Below the pieces are notes generated by a model, which saw only the letters and a program-made list of their open reading frames with translations, was not told where the DNA came from and ran no database searches. Shown piece by piece: positions 25,314 to 37,357 of a DNA stretch of 64,000 nt. Each line of letters begins with the position of its first letter. Positions within the stretch are counted from its first letter, which is position 1. This DNA comes from Arabidopsis thaliana (lineage: Eukaryota > Streptophyta > Magnoliopsida > Brassicales > Brassicaceae). The translations under genes were made by a program, and so were the position numbers. The stretch is from NCBI RefSeq assembly GCF_000001735.4, contig NC_003070.9, forward strand, positions 6,944,001 to 7,008,000. Reading direction: 5' to 3'.

Positions 25314-26699
25314 CTAAAACGGGACAGTATATGGTAATGAAAAAATTCCAACTTCAGACAATAACATAGCTCTAGGCAAAGAGGAACAATCTCTTGACGT
25401 CTGCAAGCTCATGATCGTGTCTTCATCAGTCTTATAAGAAGACTTGGCAGAAGAAACATTTTCTTTCCGACTTGTTCCAAAAAGCCAGTCATCGCTGCTG
25501 CTATCATCTTCCTCCAAGGAAATACAGGGAGGAACTAATTCATCAAACAATGAATTGTACCGGGATTCTTTGCTAGGCTTATGTTTCTTTCTCTTCTTTG
25601 ATTCGGAAATAATTGCTACCTTGCCACTCTCAAGAGAAGTTGAGGGTACAGCCACATCATGATCACAGATACTTGGAAGAGAGACAGAACTTGGTAATTC
25701 GCTAGGTCTCTGAGTCCCTGAAGTGGAACAAACAGGATCCTCTTGAGGTACAGCTTCAGCTTCTTTCGGTTTCTTGAAAACAATACGAATCCGTAGTGGT
25801 TTACCAGCTACAGGTGTAGCTGCAAATGATTAAACGTCTCTGTTTCAGTATATGTATTCAAACACAATAAAGATATTCATCTAATCCGGGAAGAAACAAA
25901 GCACAAACCTTTGATTTGACTCTCAACAACAGCAGGAGAAGTTTCCCTTCTTCTCTTCTTACTGTTCTGGCTACCATCAGACAAATATCCAACCTGAGGT
26001 TGCTCAAATTCTTCTGTTAAACAAGATTTCTCAAGCTGTTCGGATTCATATGAGACTGTCTTGGTTGTGGAATACTTCTGTTCAAGGGATTTCTTCTCTT
26101 TCTTTAATTTCTTTTCTTTCTTTTTCTCCTTCTTCTCTTTCCGATGCAGCTTTTTAGAATCAACTATTGGTCTTTCGATCTTTATAATCCAATCAGAATA
26201 AAGGATTTAGACTAGAGGAAGGATTTATCAGGCAAACAACCAGATACCCATATACGTGGGTAACATCATTCAACCACAAACACACATAATGTTAATTACT
26301 CAAAACATATATCTACAACGCGTCTTTATGGTTGACTTTATAATTGGAGACCAAACCAAACTAACATACATGTCTACACGACATCGTTAAGAACGAAATT
26401 CATTATGCTAAAACATGTATAGTGTAGATTCAATTCATAGATCTATGCTGAAGATATTTTCCTACAATTTAACCAATCAATAACTTATATGCAACCTAGA
26501 GATCTGGCTACAAAGAGGATATTATAAGGAAATTTAACTCTGACCGAACACAGAAACCCATGTTCAGACAAGAGGACACCGTAGCGAATCAATCACAAGA
26601 ATTGAGTGCTCGACGAACCTTAGTCCATTCGACCAAGTTTTGACCGTTCGCCCAGTTCCTCGCATACACAGGCGGTGGGGATGTGAAATATCGTGACAT
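25314..26699 (-). CDS. Lysine-rich, probably nuclear protein of unknown function
   Basis: Three exons: 26699-26619, 26179-25909 and 25819-25314, totalling 858 nt or 285 residues. It begins MSRYFTSPPPVYARNWANG, where RNWANGQNLVEWTK looks like a conserved N-terminal block. Exon 2 has a dense Lys/Glu stretch (KKLHRKEKKEKKKEKKLKKE) typical of nuclear or nucleolar proteins, and NSKKRRRETSP could be a localisation signal. Exon 3 has GKPLRIRIVFKKPKEAE, then a Ser-rich acidic stretch (LEEDDSSSDDWLFG) and ends SLPYTVPF. No enzymatic domain is recognised. I recall a related Arabidopsis gene near At1g75860, consistent with a genome-duplication pair. Confidence 0.85.
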
Positions 26700-27553
26700 C
26701 GTTTTTTCTTCTTCTCTTTCTTTCTTTCTCAGATCGAATCGACTAACGGACAAGACAACGGACAGTAATTCGGACAGAACTAAATCGAACCTAGGTTTCA
26801 GATTCGCGCCTAATGAAACTTCTTCTTTGTGGCGCGAAATCAAAACGAAATCGATAACGAGAGACGGAAGAGAGAAGAACCCTAATTTTTTTTTTCGATT
26901 CGATTTTGTTAATCGATGAGAGAGAGAGAAAGAAGAAAAAAACCAATTGCGGTTGAGAAAATAATGGTGAAGGGTAAGGTTCTATTTAAAGACGCGTGAA
27001 ACACTCAGATCCGCCGACTCGGGCTATACTTACGTTTTTGGAAAGAATAATGTGAAAACCCTAATTTGTAAGGGCTATTCCGTCAATTAGTCGTTATCAT
27101 CTCCGTGAAGCTCGGTCCGAGTTTGCTACGTCATCTGAAATACCCTTTTTATCCTTTGCGTCTTTCTTACTCCAAACTTTATTATTGGGCTTAACAAAAA
27201 CTACAAAAGCCCAAAACCCAATGTTAATACGAGGAGAATAATTAATTTTAATTGACTTTGTGATTAATGGGTCTCTTGTCCGACTTGGTTCCTTACGCTT
27301 GCATAGAAAAACAGCTACAATTATCTGTGGGCATCACGCGTTAAAAAACCATCTCTTACTTCTAATCAACGGTTCATTATACCGCCACGTGTATTATTAT
27401 TAAATATACAAAAAAGTTCGCGGCACAGACAATCCTTCCCTCACCAAATATTCCCTTGACTCTCTCGATCTATCTTTCATCTTCATCTTCGTCATCGTTT
27501 CCAATTTCCGATATAATCTGATCAAATCATCGCCGACGATCACCGATTCAGCG
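26700..27553. promoter_or_regulatory. Divergent promoter between lysine-rich gene (-) and FREE1 (+)
   Basis: The start codons are 855 bp apart in divergent orientation. Site II-like elements occur at 27185-27223 (attgggctt, aaaagcccaaaaccca). The left part (26700-26960) is the purine/pyrimidine-rich leader of the minus gene, and the right part (27420-27550) is the CT-rich FREE1 leader. No TATA box stands out. Confidence 0.55.
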
Positions 27554-30500
27554 ATGCAACAGGGAGATTACAATTCGTACTATCACCACCAATACTCTCA
27601 ATTTCAAAATCCTACTCCGAATCCTAATCCTAATCCCAATCCTTCTCCGCCGGCGCCGGCAACCGTAGCTGGTCCGACCGATCTTACTCGAAACACGTAC
27701 GCATCAGCGCCACCGTTCACCGGCGGTTACGGTTCCGCCGATTACTCTAACTATTCACAGAATTACACTCCTTACGGGCAAAACTCTGAGCATGTCCCTC
27801 CTTCAGCTCCTTCCTTCACTTCACCATCACAACCTCCTCCTTCTCCGCCGGCGACATCACTAAACCCTAATTCTTATTCAACCTTCAACCAACCACCACC
27901 TCCACCCACGATTCATCCACAACCTCTATCCTCTTATGGATCATTTGATTCTACTGCTCCGTATCAGCAACCTACCTCGCAACATATGTATTACTCACCG
28001 TATGATCAGCATCAAACCTCTGGCTATTCATCTGCGCCTCCTCCTTCATCTGCGCCTGCGCCGAATCCTAATCCCGCGCCTTATTCATCATCCTTGTACT
28101 CTGCACCTCCTTATAGTAGCGGAGGATCATCCATACCTCCTTCGTATGAGAAACCGTCAGTGAAATTTGATCAATCTGGTTATGACGGTTATAACCGGAG
28201 CAGATCGGATTTAGGATCTGATCTATACGGAAAACGATCTGATAGCGGAGAATATCCTGCTTTTGAAGATTCCTATGGCGATGGCGTTTATGCTTATCAA
28301 GGAGGCAAAGTTGAGCCATACGGTTCTCGTGGAACTGCGCCGAAATCATCGAATTCAACATTGTTCGATGATTATGGACGATCCATTAGCTTTTCTTCTT
28401 CAGGGAGAGATTCTTCTGTTAGCTCGAATTCTGCTAAGATCGTGAGAGCTGTTCCTAAGGCTGATGTGCAGGAAGATTCCACTGGTGGTGTGCAGAAATT
28501 TCGTGTCAAATTGTTGGCTGAGACTTATGGACAAACCACAACAGATGTTCTTTGTCAGGTAATGTCCCCAATTCAATTTGAACTTTGTGTTACCTAAACT
28601 AGTTTTAGTGAATTGGTTTTGTGCTAGCAGATTGGTTTGGATGGTCTTCGTATGCTTGATCCAAGTACTAGCCGAACTTTGAGAATATATCCTCTTGAGA
28701 ACATCACAAGATGCGAAGTAAGAGATTATCTACCTTCTTCTTATGACTGAATTTGTTCCATTTTTGTGACTGGAGGTCTTATCTATTGTTGTAAATGTCT
28801 TTCTATCAGAAACTAGATTCGTCTATTCTGGCTTTCTGGTCTAAGACTCCGGTAGACATTGAAGCTAAACGTATCAGATTGCAATCAAATAGTTACACCA
28901 CCAACACCCTTCTGGACACTGTGACGGCTGCAATGTTTCAGGTTCATAAAATTTACAAATTTTGTTTCATTAAAAGTCTATATGTCAATTCCATCATGAT
29001 TTCTTTTGACTAATCCAATGTTCTTATGTTGGTGGGTTTTAGGCCAAGGAGATCGGGGGAAGTAGCAGGCCTCCCACCTCTGGAAAACTGATTGAACAAA
29101 CTGCTGAGAAGAAAAAAGGATTGGGTGATTGGATGAACATTATAAAGCCTGTTAATGAGGAGAAAGATCATTGGGTAGGTTTTTTTTTTTTTGGAAGAAA
29201 AACACATTTCTCTTGTAGTCAAAGTAAAAGGGCTAGGGTAGTTTTGGTGATTAGTTACATCACTTGATTCTTATTTTCTTGCTTAGCTGTGGTATGTTGT
29301 TCTCATTCCATGTTATTTTTGGCTTTAGGTACCTGATGAAGCTGTTTCTAAGTGCACATCATGTGGTTCAGATTTCGGTGCATTTATACGAAGGGTATTA
29401 TTTTCCCCGATCTAACAATCTGAATTAAATTTTTGGCCATGTTGGGACTATCAAACCTTATGGATTTTTTATTTTCTAGCACCACTGCAGGAATTGTGGT
29501 GACGTCTTCTGTGACAAGTGTACTCAAGGCAGGATTGCTCTCACTGCTGAGGATAATGCTCCTCAAGTCCGTGTTTGTGACCGGTGCATGGTATGCTTAT
29601 CTGTCTGTTTATTTTTCCTTAAGTTGAGAAATCATGTTCCGTTGATTCCTGAGAATGTAGCTTTAAGTTAATTTGAACTGGTATCTTGTCTTTTATGCGT
29701 ATGCCTCTAAGTTCAATCTGTTTCTGGATGTGCAGGCAGAAGTGTCACAAAGGTTGAGTAATGCCAAGGAAACCACTGGCAGGAATGTGAGCCTGCAGAG
29801 CCATGAAGACCTTGCTAGAAAGTTACAGGTGAGCTAATCGTCCTTGGTTCTTTATTAAGTTTAATGATTTACAAGTTGAGTTAATATCTTGGGCAAAGTA
29901 TATAATTGTTTTCTGATGGCGGATATGTTTGATACAGGAGGAAATGGAGAGAAACCGCAAGTCTTCGTCTGGTAATTTTTCATATCTAATATACTTATGT
30001 TTATGATATATTGTTTCTGGTATTTTATGGTTGCTGACAATGATAGCTATGATTCTAACAGGTTTGAGGGAAGGATCTGGGAGGCGGATGAAAGAAGTAG
30101 CTTGTCCAACATGCACTGTGCACTTACAGGTTAGATCCTTTGATAGCATGTCTTTCGTTGTATGATTTTGGGACCCAATTTTTTCTAGAATAAGGAAAAC
30201 AGGGAGGTCCTCATAATCACTTGTGTCAGTGTGTATGATCATCTTGCAAACTACATTGACGAAATAGAATAGCTAGAGAAATGTTTATGTCTTACGTGAG
30301 ACCTCTAGTATTAAACAGTTACATATGGTCGATGTGATTTTCTATTAAGATTGGATCATGGAGATTGTCGCTTAATCATCTGAATAAATAGTTAAAGCAA
30401 GTTGATAGATAACTCGAGGCAGATTGGAATTTGAAGTTGGCTTGTTTGTAGTGTCTCTTGATAGTATGCGTTTATGAGAGCATTGCCATTTAAATTGCAG

Positions 30501-30578
30501 GTCCAGGTTCCAGTCTCAGGATCAGAGACCATTGAGTGCGGAGTTTGCCAAAACCCTTTCCTCGTTAGCGCACATTGA
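27554..30578 (+). CDS. FREE1: FYVE-domain ESCRT component FREE1 (FYVE1)
   Basis: Plant-specific ESCRT-I partner that binds PI3P and ubiquitin and drives multivesicular body sorting and autophagic degradation. The first exon (27554-28558) encodes a long disordered N-terminus rich in Pro, Ser, Tyr and Asn, with PSAP (in VPPSAPSFTS), the PTAP-like type of motif that binds VPS23. Later exons include 28631-28717, 28810-28941, 29043-29174 and 29329 onward. The FYVE finger is clear: VSKCTSCGSDFGAFIRRHHCRNCGD with the RRHHCRNCG basic patch, then CDKCTQGRIAL and VRVCDRC. A coiled coil follows (SHEDLARKLQEEMERN), then a C-terminal zinc-ribbon-like pair (VACPTCTVHLQ ... IECGVCQNPFLVSAH). About 600 residues. 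Confidence 0.95.
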
Positions 30579-31503
30579 TCTTCCTACCCGCTTTTTTGCT
30601 TGACATATATATCAATTATAAGTATGAGATTTGGTTCATTTGGTTATTGAATTGGGTTTGATCACATCAAAATAAGTTCTTGTCCTGTCTCATGTGGATG
30701 GTGTTTCCCCTTTGTGTGTATATGAAAGTCTTTTGAGTGATGAACATCTTATACTTTTCATGTAGTCTGTTGTCCTACTGATGTCTGATTGGTTAATTTA
30801 CTGTATCAGTCCTCCAATGTCATTACTCCTGCTTCAATTTCTCTGACCACTCACATGTAGTCCAATCGGTTCGTTGTTCATTATGTATTTTACTACCATT
30901 AGGTCCAAACACTTGAAACGTTATGTTATACTGCGCCTGGAACCGAAACAGAGCGGTTTCAAGTTGACCTGGTCTTCTTCCATGGTAATTGCAAATCCTC
31001 TGATTCGAATCAATGAATGCTACAATGGTGTAAAATACTGTGCTACAATGGTGTACCAAATTTTTAAGCTTTCCTTTCATATTCAATTGATTCAATTAGG
31101 TTAAGTATCATAAAACGCTTTAATATTCTTGTCCACACTTGTTCTTTCTCGAGGGTCGAGGCTGTGTTTATTCGAGTTGTTTTTGGAAAATCATCTCGTA
31201 TTTTTTTTCTTTTGAGAGAATAGTGTAGAAACTGTGGTCTTATAGTTTTAGAGGGTAATACGAAAATGAGAGTGCGATTAGTAATGGATAACTGAATTTA
31301 AGAAAAGTTCAAAGTGTGTGAATGAGAAGGAGTCGTAAGAGACAAGCATCTTCTTCTTATAACCATCTAAACCACATGCTTATGTCCACTTTTTTTCTTT
31401 CTTTCTGAGTGAAAAACACTTTAGTCTCCCACTCTTTATATTTTGTAGCTTCACAGCAAAAATTCTCTTTTACTTATCAGACAGATAAGATCATATAGCA
31501 AAT
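30579..31503. other. Intergenic between FREE1 and first GDSL gene
   Basis: Holds the FREE1 3' untranslated region and the promoter of the first GDSL gene. The sequence at about 31310-31385 weakly resembles the promoter block of the other two proline-bearing GDSL genes (gagaaggagtcgtaagagacaagc; ccacatgcttatgtcc). No gene seen. Confidence 0.5.
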
Positions 31504-33123
31504 ATGTTGCAAGATAGAGTTTCTGGTTCTTTGTCTAGTTCGAAAATATCTCGATGTGTTTTGTTTCTCTCACTCTTTTGTTTCTTCCTCTTGACGATGC
31601 ATGCTTCAGCAAACCGCTTACAGCGAGTTCCAAATCCAGGGCCTTCCCCGGCACCAGAGCCTAAGCCATGTCCGAGTCCAGGGCCAAACCCCGCACCAGC
31701 GACAACTAAGAGGACACATAACACTACGTTTCCGGCGATCTTCGCCTTTGGGGATTCGATCTTAGACACAGGAAATAACGATTATATTTTGACCTTGATC
31801 AAAGCTAATTTTCTTCCATATGGCATGAATTTTCCAGATAAAGTTCCCACCGGCAGATTTTGCAACGGCAAAATCCCTTCGGACTTTATCGGTGACTTTC
31901 CTCTCCTTTATCATATCATGAGAATGAAGATACAAAATATTCATGCTTGATGCTTCTATATAGTATGTACTATATTTTCAATGGAAATATTCTTATGAAA
32001 GGTTGTTTTTCTTTTCCCGAATTTCACAGCGGATTATATAGGAGTAAAACCAGTTGTACCGGCATATTTGAGACCGGGACTGACCCAGGAAGATTTGCTC
32101 ACTGGTGTATCCTTTGCTTCGGGTGGTTCTGGCTATGATCCTTTGACACCAATCGTAGTAGTAATAACATCATTGCTTTGAATTTGGAAATTATCTCCTT
32201 CATTTTTAATGTTTCCATTTGATTTGATTTGGTTTTATATCTGTTATCAATGTTATAAGTAGAGTGCGATACCGATGTCAAAACAATTGACATACTTTCA
32301 AGAATACATAGAGAAAGTGAAAGGCTTTGTGGGAAAAGAGAAAGCCGAGCACATAATATCCAAAGGCCTAGCCATTGTGGTAGCGGGCAGCGACGATCTG
32401 GCCAATACCTACTATGGTGAACACTTAGAGGAATTCTTGTATGACATAGATACATATACCTCTTTTATGGCTAGCTCTGCTGCAAGTTTTGCTATGGTAC
32501 GTGAAACCAATCCTCCGATTTAGTTGTTTATAATATGAACTAGTATATCAAACCTACTGAATATGAGTTTAATTTTGGCAGCAACTATATGAATCAGGAG
32601 CAAAAAAAATAGGATTTATTGGTGTTTCTCCGATCGGGTGTATACCGATACAGAGAACCACAAGAGGAGGACTTAAAAGAAAATGTGCTGATGAACTCAA
32701 CTTTGCAGCTCAGCTTTTTAATTCCAAACTCTCCACAAGTTTGAACGAATTGGCTAAAACCATGAAAAATACCACATTGGTGTATATTGACATCTACTCT
32801 TCTTTCAATGATATGATTCAAAACCCCAAAAAATATGGTAACGCTCAACTACTCACTCTACAATGGTGTTTTTGTGAGAATAAGTTTGAGATTTTTTTTA
32901 AATTCTTTTTTGGTTTTTTGCAGGATTTGATGAGATTGATAGAGGATGTTGCGGGACGGGGCTACTCGAATTAGGTCCGCTTTGCAACAAATATACATCA
33001 CTTCTTTGCAAGAATGTGTCTTCTTTTATGTTTTGGGACTCTTACCATCCAACGGAAAGAGCTTATAAAATCTTAAGCCAAAAGTTTGTAGAGAATGACA
33101 TGGGCCCTTTCTATGACAATTAA
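31504..33123 (+). CDS. GDSL esterase/lipase, EXL-like, secreted (tandem copy 1)
   Basis: Plant GDSL hydrolases are secreted Ser esterases; the substrate here is unknown. Six exons: 31504-31891, 32030-32160, 32263-32496, 32582-32837 and 32924-33123, with the middle intron junctions conserved in the paralogues (five exons by this count). The N-terminal signal segment (ISRCVLFLSLFCFFLLTMHA) is followed by a short Pro-rich linker (NPGPSPAPEPKPCPSPG). Block I has the nucleophile in FAFGDSILDTGNN. Block II is [13 protein letters not shown], block III IVVAGSDDLANTY (Asp where many members have Asn) and block V FWDSYHPTERAY with the Asp-His pair. It begins a row of four paralogues on one strand. Confidence 0.9.
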
Positions 33124-33938
33124 ATGTAAAATTTAAGATGACACATTTGAGATGAAATTTGGCTAAATAAAAGCTGTATCTCATTTGGATTAGTGTCTTC
33201 AAAAACATGTTTATTGTATTATACATATAAATTGACATGGAGCGATAAATTGAGTTGTTTTTCTAAAGATTTGATATTATTGTGCTTTGACAATAATCGG
33301 ACAGACAAAAGTGGACGACTAAAACCAAAAATAATAAAAACAGAGTGTAAAATGCTATTATATTATGTGAATTTAGCCGAATTGACACACCTTCTTCTTG
33401 TTTCACTTGATCGAATCCATCTCATTCCAACAAAATATTAACTAAATATAATTTAAATCATGGCCATTAACGAAAGTTTAAAAAGAAGGCCAATCCGCTA
33501 GAAACTTCTCACCCTCAGACACAGTCGCACAGGCATCAGCTTTGAAATCGCGTAACAAAATTTTGTGGGAAGCTATTACATAGACATAAACCCTAACTCC
33601 AAATCCAACTGTAGTTACTTTGATAAACTTTTCTGGTTAAGTCAAAGATAGGGAAGATTTAATAGAGTTTATTCCTCATGAGTTTCTATGGATTGAGAAG
33701 TCACGAAAGATGCTAGAAAGAGTACTTAAGTTCCTACTTGAAACTGGAGACCGAATATAAGGGAAGTCTTAAAACGTGTGATGGAAGAAGCCTTGAGACA
33801 CAGGTAACTTGAACCAGGCCACATTAATTGCATGTCCTAATCTACGTAATGAATATATATACGTACCAAAGCAGATATTGACATGACAGTGGCAAACACT
33901 TGAATTAAAACTGTTTTTTTACTACTTGTAGTAAAACC
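33124..33938. other. Intergenic, promoter of second GDSL gene
   Basis: Contains a block at about 33773-33832 (aacgtgtgat, gaagccttgagacac, attgcatgtcc) that recurs upstream of the third GDSL gene. No reading frame of note. Confidence 0.55.
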
Positions 33939-36003
33939 ATGAAGCGATCATCCTTGGTCGATTCTTGTTCATATTCGAGAATATTTCGCAGTATTTTCTG
34001 TCTCTTATCCTTTTGTATCTTCTTCTTGACAACGACCAATGCTCAGGTAATGCATAGACGGCTCTGGCCTTGGCCATTGTGGCCACGGCCGTATCCACAG
34101 CCGTGGCCAATGAATCCACCAACACCTGACCCATCACCAAAGCCTGTCGCACCACCTGGCCCATCATCAAAACCTGTCGCACCACCAGGCCCATCTCCAT
34201 GCCCGTCACCACCACCAAAGCCTCAACCCAAGCCCCCACCAGCACCTAGCCCATCTCCATGCCCATCACCACCACCTAAGCCTCAACCAAAGCCAGTGCC
34301 ACCACCAGCATGCCCACCAACACCTCCTAAACCTCAACCGAAGCCAGCACCACCGCCAGAACCAAAGCCAGCGCCACCACCAGCACCAAAGCCAGTCCCA
34401 TGTCCATCACCACCTAAGCCACCAGCCCCAACTCCAAAGCCTGTCCCACCACATGGTCCACCTCCAAAACCTGCTCCAGCACCAACGCCTGCCCCTTCCC
34501 CAAAACCTGCCCCATCACCACCTAAGCCAGAGAACAAAACTATACCGGCCGTGTTTTTCTTTGGCGATTCAGTCTTTGACACAGGAAATAACAATAATCT
34601 AGAAACAAAGATAAAAAGTAATTATCGTCCCTATGGTATGGACTTTAAATTCAGAGTTGCAACTGGTAGATTCAGCAATGGAATGGTTGCTTCCGATTAT
34701 TTAGGTACGTACTCTCTCTCCCTCTCTCCATTCTTTTCTTTTGAGCTCGACCTTGGCCCAATAGATTGACATTGACAATTAATTACAAATTTTCAACATA
34801 CTGAAAAAAAGGAAAACCAATTACAAATTCTTCTAATTATATTTTTGTTTGGTATCCTAATTCCAATAGCCAAATACATGGGAGTAAAAGAAATTGTACC
34901 GGCATATTTAGACCCGAAAATACAACCAAACGATCTTCTTACGGGAGTATCTTTTGCATCGGGTGGTGCTGGCTACAATCCTACTACATCCGAAGCAGCG
35001 GTAAGTTCGAATCACTTTTATCATCATTATTCTTATATGGAGTAATTTATATTTGCAATCAGAATCATCATTTGATTTATATAACTCAGAATGCAATCCC
35101 AATGCTGGACCAACTGACATATTTCCAAGACTATATAGAGAAAGTAAATAGGTTAGTAAGACAAGAGAAGAGCCAATATAAGTTGGCAGGTTTAGAGAAG
35201 ACCAATCAGCTAATATCCAAAGGAGTGGCAATTGTCGTCGGGGGAAGCAATGATCTGATCATTACATATTTTGGAAGTGGTGCTCAACGACTCAAAAATG
35301 ACATCGACTCTTATACCACTATCATTGCTGATTCTGCCGCCAGTTTCGTTTTGGTACGTATTATTATATATAGCTTTTAAAACCTCCTTTTTTTGTTTTT
35401 GCTTTTCCAAATTCACAAACATGATTGAATTTCCTTAAATTAATGTTAATGTAAATGTATAAATTGGGCAGCAATTGTATGGATATGGAGCAAGACGTAT
35501 AGGAGTGATCGGAACACCACCACTTGGATGTGTACCATCACAAAGACTAAAGAAAAAGAAAATATGCAATGAAGAGCTAAACTATGCTTCTCAGCTTTTC
35601 AATTCTAAGCTCCTCCTTATTTTGGGTCAATTGTCAAAAACCCTACCAAATTCTACATTCGTTTATATGGACATCTACACTATCATCAGTCAGATGCTAG
35701 AAACTCCTGCGGCTTATGGTAAATTATTTATTGTGACAATTCATATAACACTTTGTTATTTATAATATCTGTTCATGCATTTGAATTTTAAAATATTTGC
35801 ATGCAGGATTTGAGGAGACAAAGAAACCGTGTTGCAAAACAGGATTATTAAGCGCAGGTGCCCTCTGCAAGAAGTCTACATCGAAAATCTGTCCCAATAC
35901 ATCGTCTTACTTGTTTTGGGACGGTGTGCATCCTACTCAAAGAGCTTATAAAACTATAAACAAAGTACTTATAAAAGAATACCTTCATGTTTTATCTAAA
36001 TAA
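33939..36003 (+). CDS. GDSL esterase/lipase with long proline-rich extensin-like domain (tandem copy 2)
   Basis: Five exons: 33939-34704, 34870-35000, 35090-35353, 35472-35719 and 35807-36003. The signal peptide (FCLLSFCIFFLTTTNAQ) is followed by about 155 residues rich in PKP, PSP and PPK motifs (about 34080-34530), resembling an extensin or arabinogalactan backbone. The esterase domain then begins VFFFGDSVFDTGNNNN. Block II is [13 protein letters not shown], block III IVVGGSNDLIITYF and block V FWDGVHPTQRAY. The Pro-rich domain is far longer than in its neighbours, suggesting repeat expansion. The fusion suggests wall anchoring of the enzyme. The regular opposite-strand Gly-rich frame at 34334-34594 is its shadow. 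Confidence 0.92.
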
Positions 36004-37357
36004 TAGTATTACATTATTTATCTCATGCGAAAATAAAGACTTTTGCTATGTACTAATGATGTAGAAGATGTGGGCCCGTTTCTGTGACTAAAAATGTAGT
36101 TAAGCAAACAACATTTGAGATAGTAATGTAAGATTTTTCTTTTGTGTCAAACGAATCCCCATCGAGTCATGTTTGTATTAGTTTATGATCATGTTTGTGG
36201 TGTATAATGGCTAAATAAATTTGATCTGTACGTAATTTCTTAATTCTTGATATTTGTATGAGAAATTCAGTTACTTTTCTAGGATTTATATTTGATGTGT
36301 TAAGAAAACTAAAGCGGTGAGTTTTAGACTATAATCTCGTTTTATTATGATAGATGAGTGCGACTTGATCTACCACTTTACTCTGGTAGACAAACTCTTT
36401 GCATATAAGCTATTAAAATCATAGAGTTCGAGGCCCGTTATCCGATAAAAATAAATAAATTTGAAAATACAAATAAGTTCATATGAAAATGGGTATTTAG
36501 ATATTTGAGAAGTTGAAACCACATCCGAACAATTTTTTTTACATCGGCTACCATATTTGATAACAAGAAAATCCGAACCAAATGTGTTTTGAGTAGGGGT
36601 ACATCCAATGGGTTCTTATCATTTAATTTCTAAAATAATGTATGGTATAATATAGGAAAACTATGGGGATATATCAAGAAATCGCAGACATTGATTGATG
36701 GACTTCAAATGCTCGTGAGTAGTACGTAAAACCAGAAGTGCCCGAAAGAGTTGAGTCTGATTGGTGGTACCTGCAGAAGAACCTAAATATTAGGAGGTTC
36801 GAAAATGTGTGATCAGAAAGAGACACTTCACACACCTTCACATACCTCGCATGTCCGAAACCTTGTATTTACTATATCTATAAGTCGATTTTAAGAGAAA
36901 CTTCATCTACTTTTTTACATGAATTCAAATATCCAATATTTTGTCATCATAAAATATGATAAATCATACTAAATACCCATCACTAGTAAGATAATATAAG
37001 CAAAAATGTACTGATCTGATCATATTTGTTACTCTTAAGTCTTATCATTGCGAAATAATTTAAATACCTCGCTTTCTGAGGATACTAATTTAGAAACGTA
37101 GGTAAATTTAATGGAAGGAAATTCTTGAAACGTGTGATAAAAGAAGCCTTGAGACATACGTACGCAACTTTAATTTAATACGGCACAAAAATTGCATGTC
37201 CAATTCCAAACAGAGATTAAAAATGTACACACATACATAATGACATCATTAGTGGTATACAAACATATGCAAAATAGTATCTTAACATTTATTTCATCTT
37301 TATATTTTTGTTAGAGAAGCTTTTTTTCCAGAGATTGATGATAGGTGTAGAAGAACC
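36004..37357. other. Intergenic, promoter of third GDSL gene
   Basis: AT-rich. The block at about 37128-37203 repeats the promoter block of copy 2 (aacgtgtgataaaagaagcc, ttgagacat, attgcatgtcc). Nothing else is recognised. Confidence 0.55.

Noticed and set aside
34334-34594. Glycine-rich open frame on the minus strand
   Set aside because: It is the shadow of the proline-rich domain on the plus strand, where GGX-type codons mirror CCX codons.
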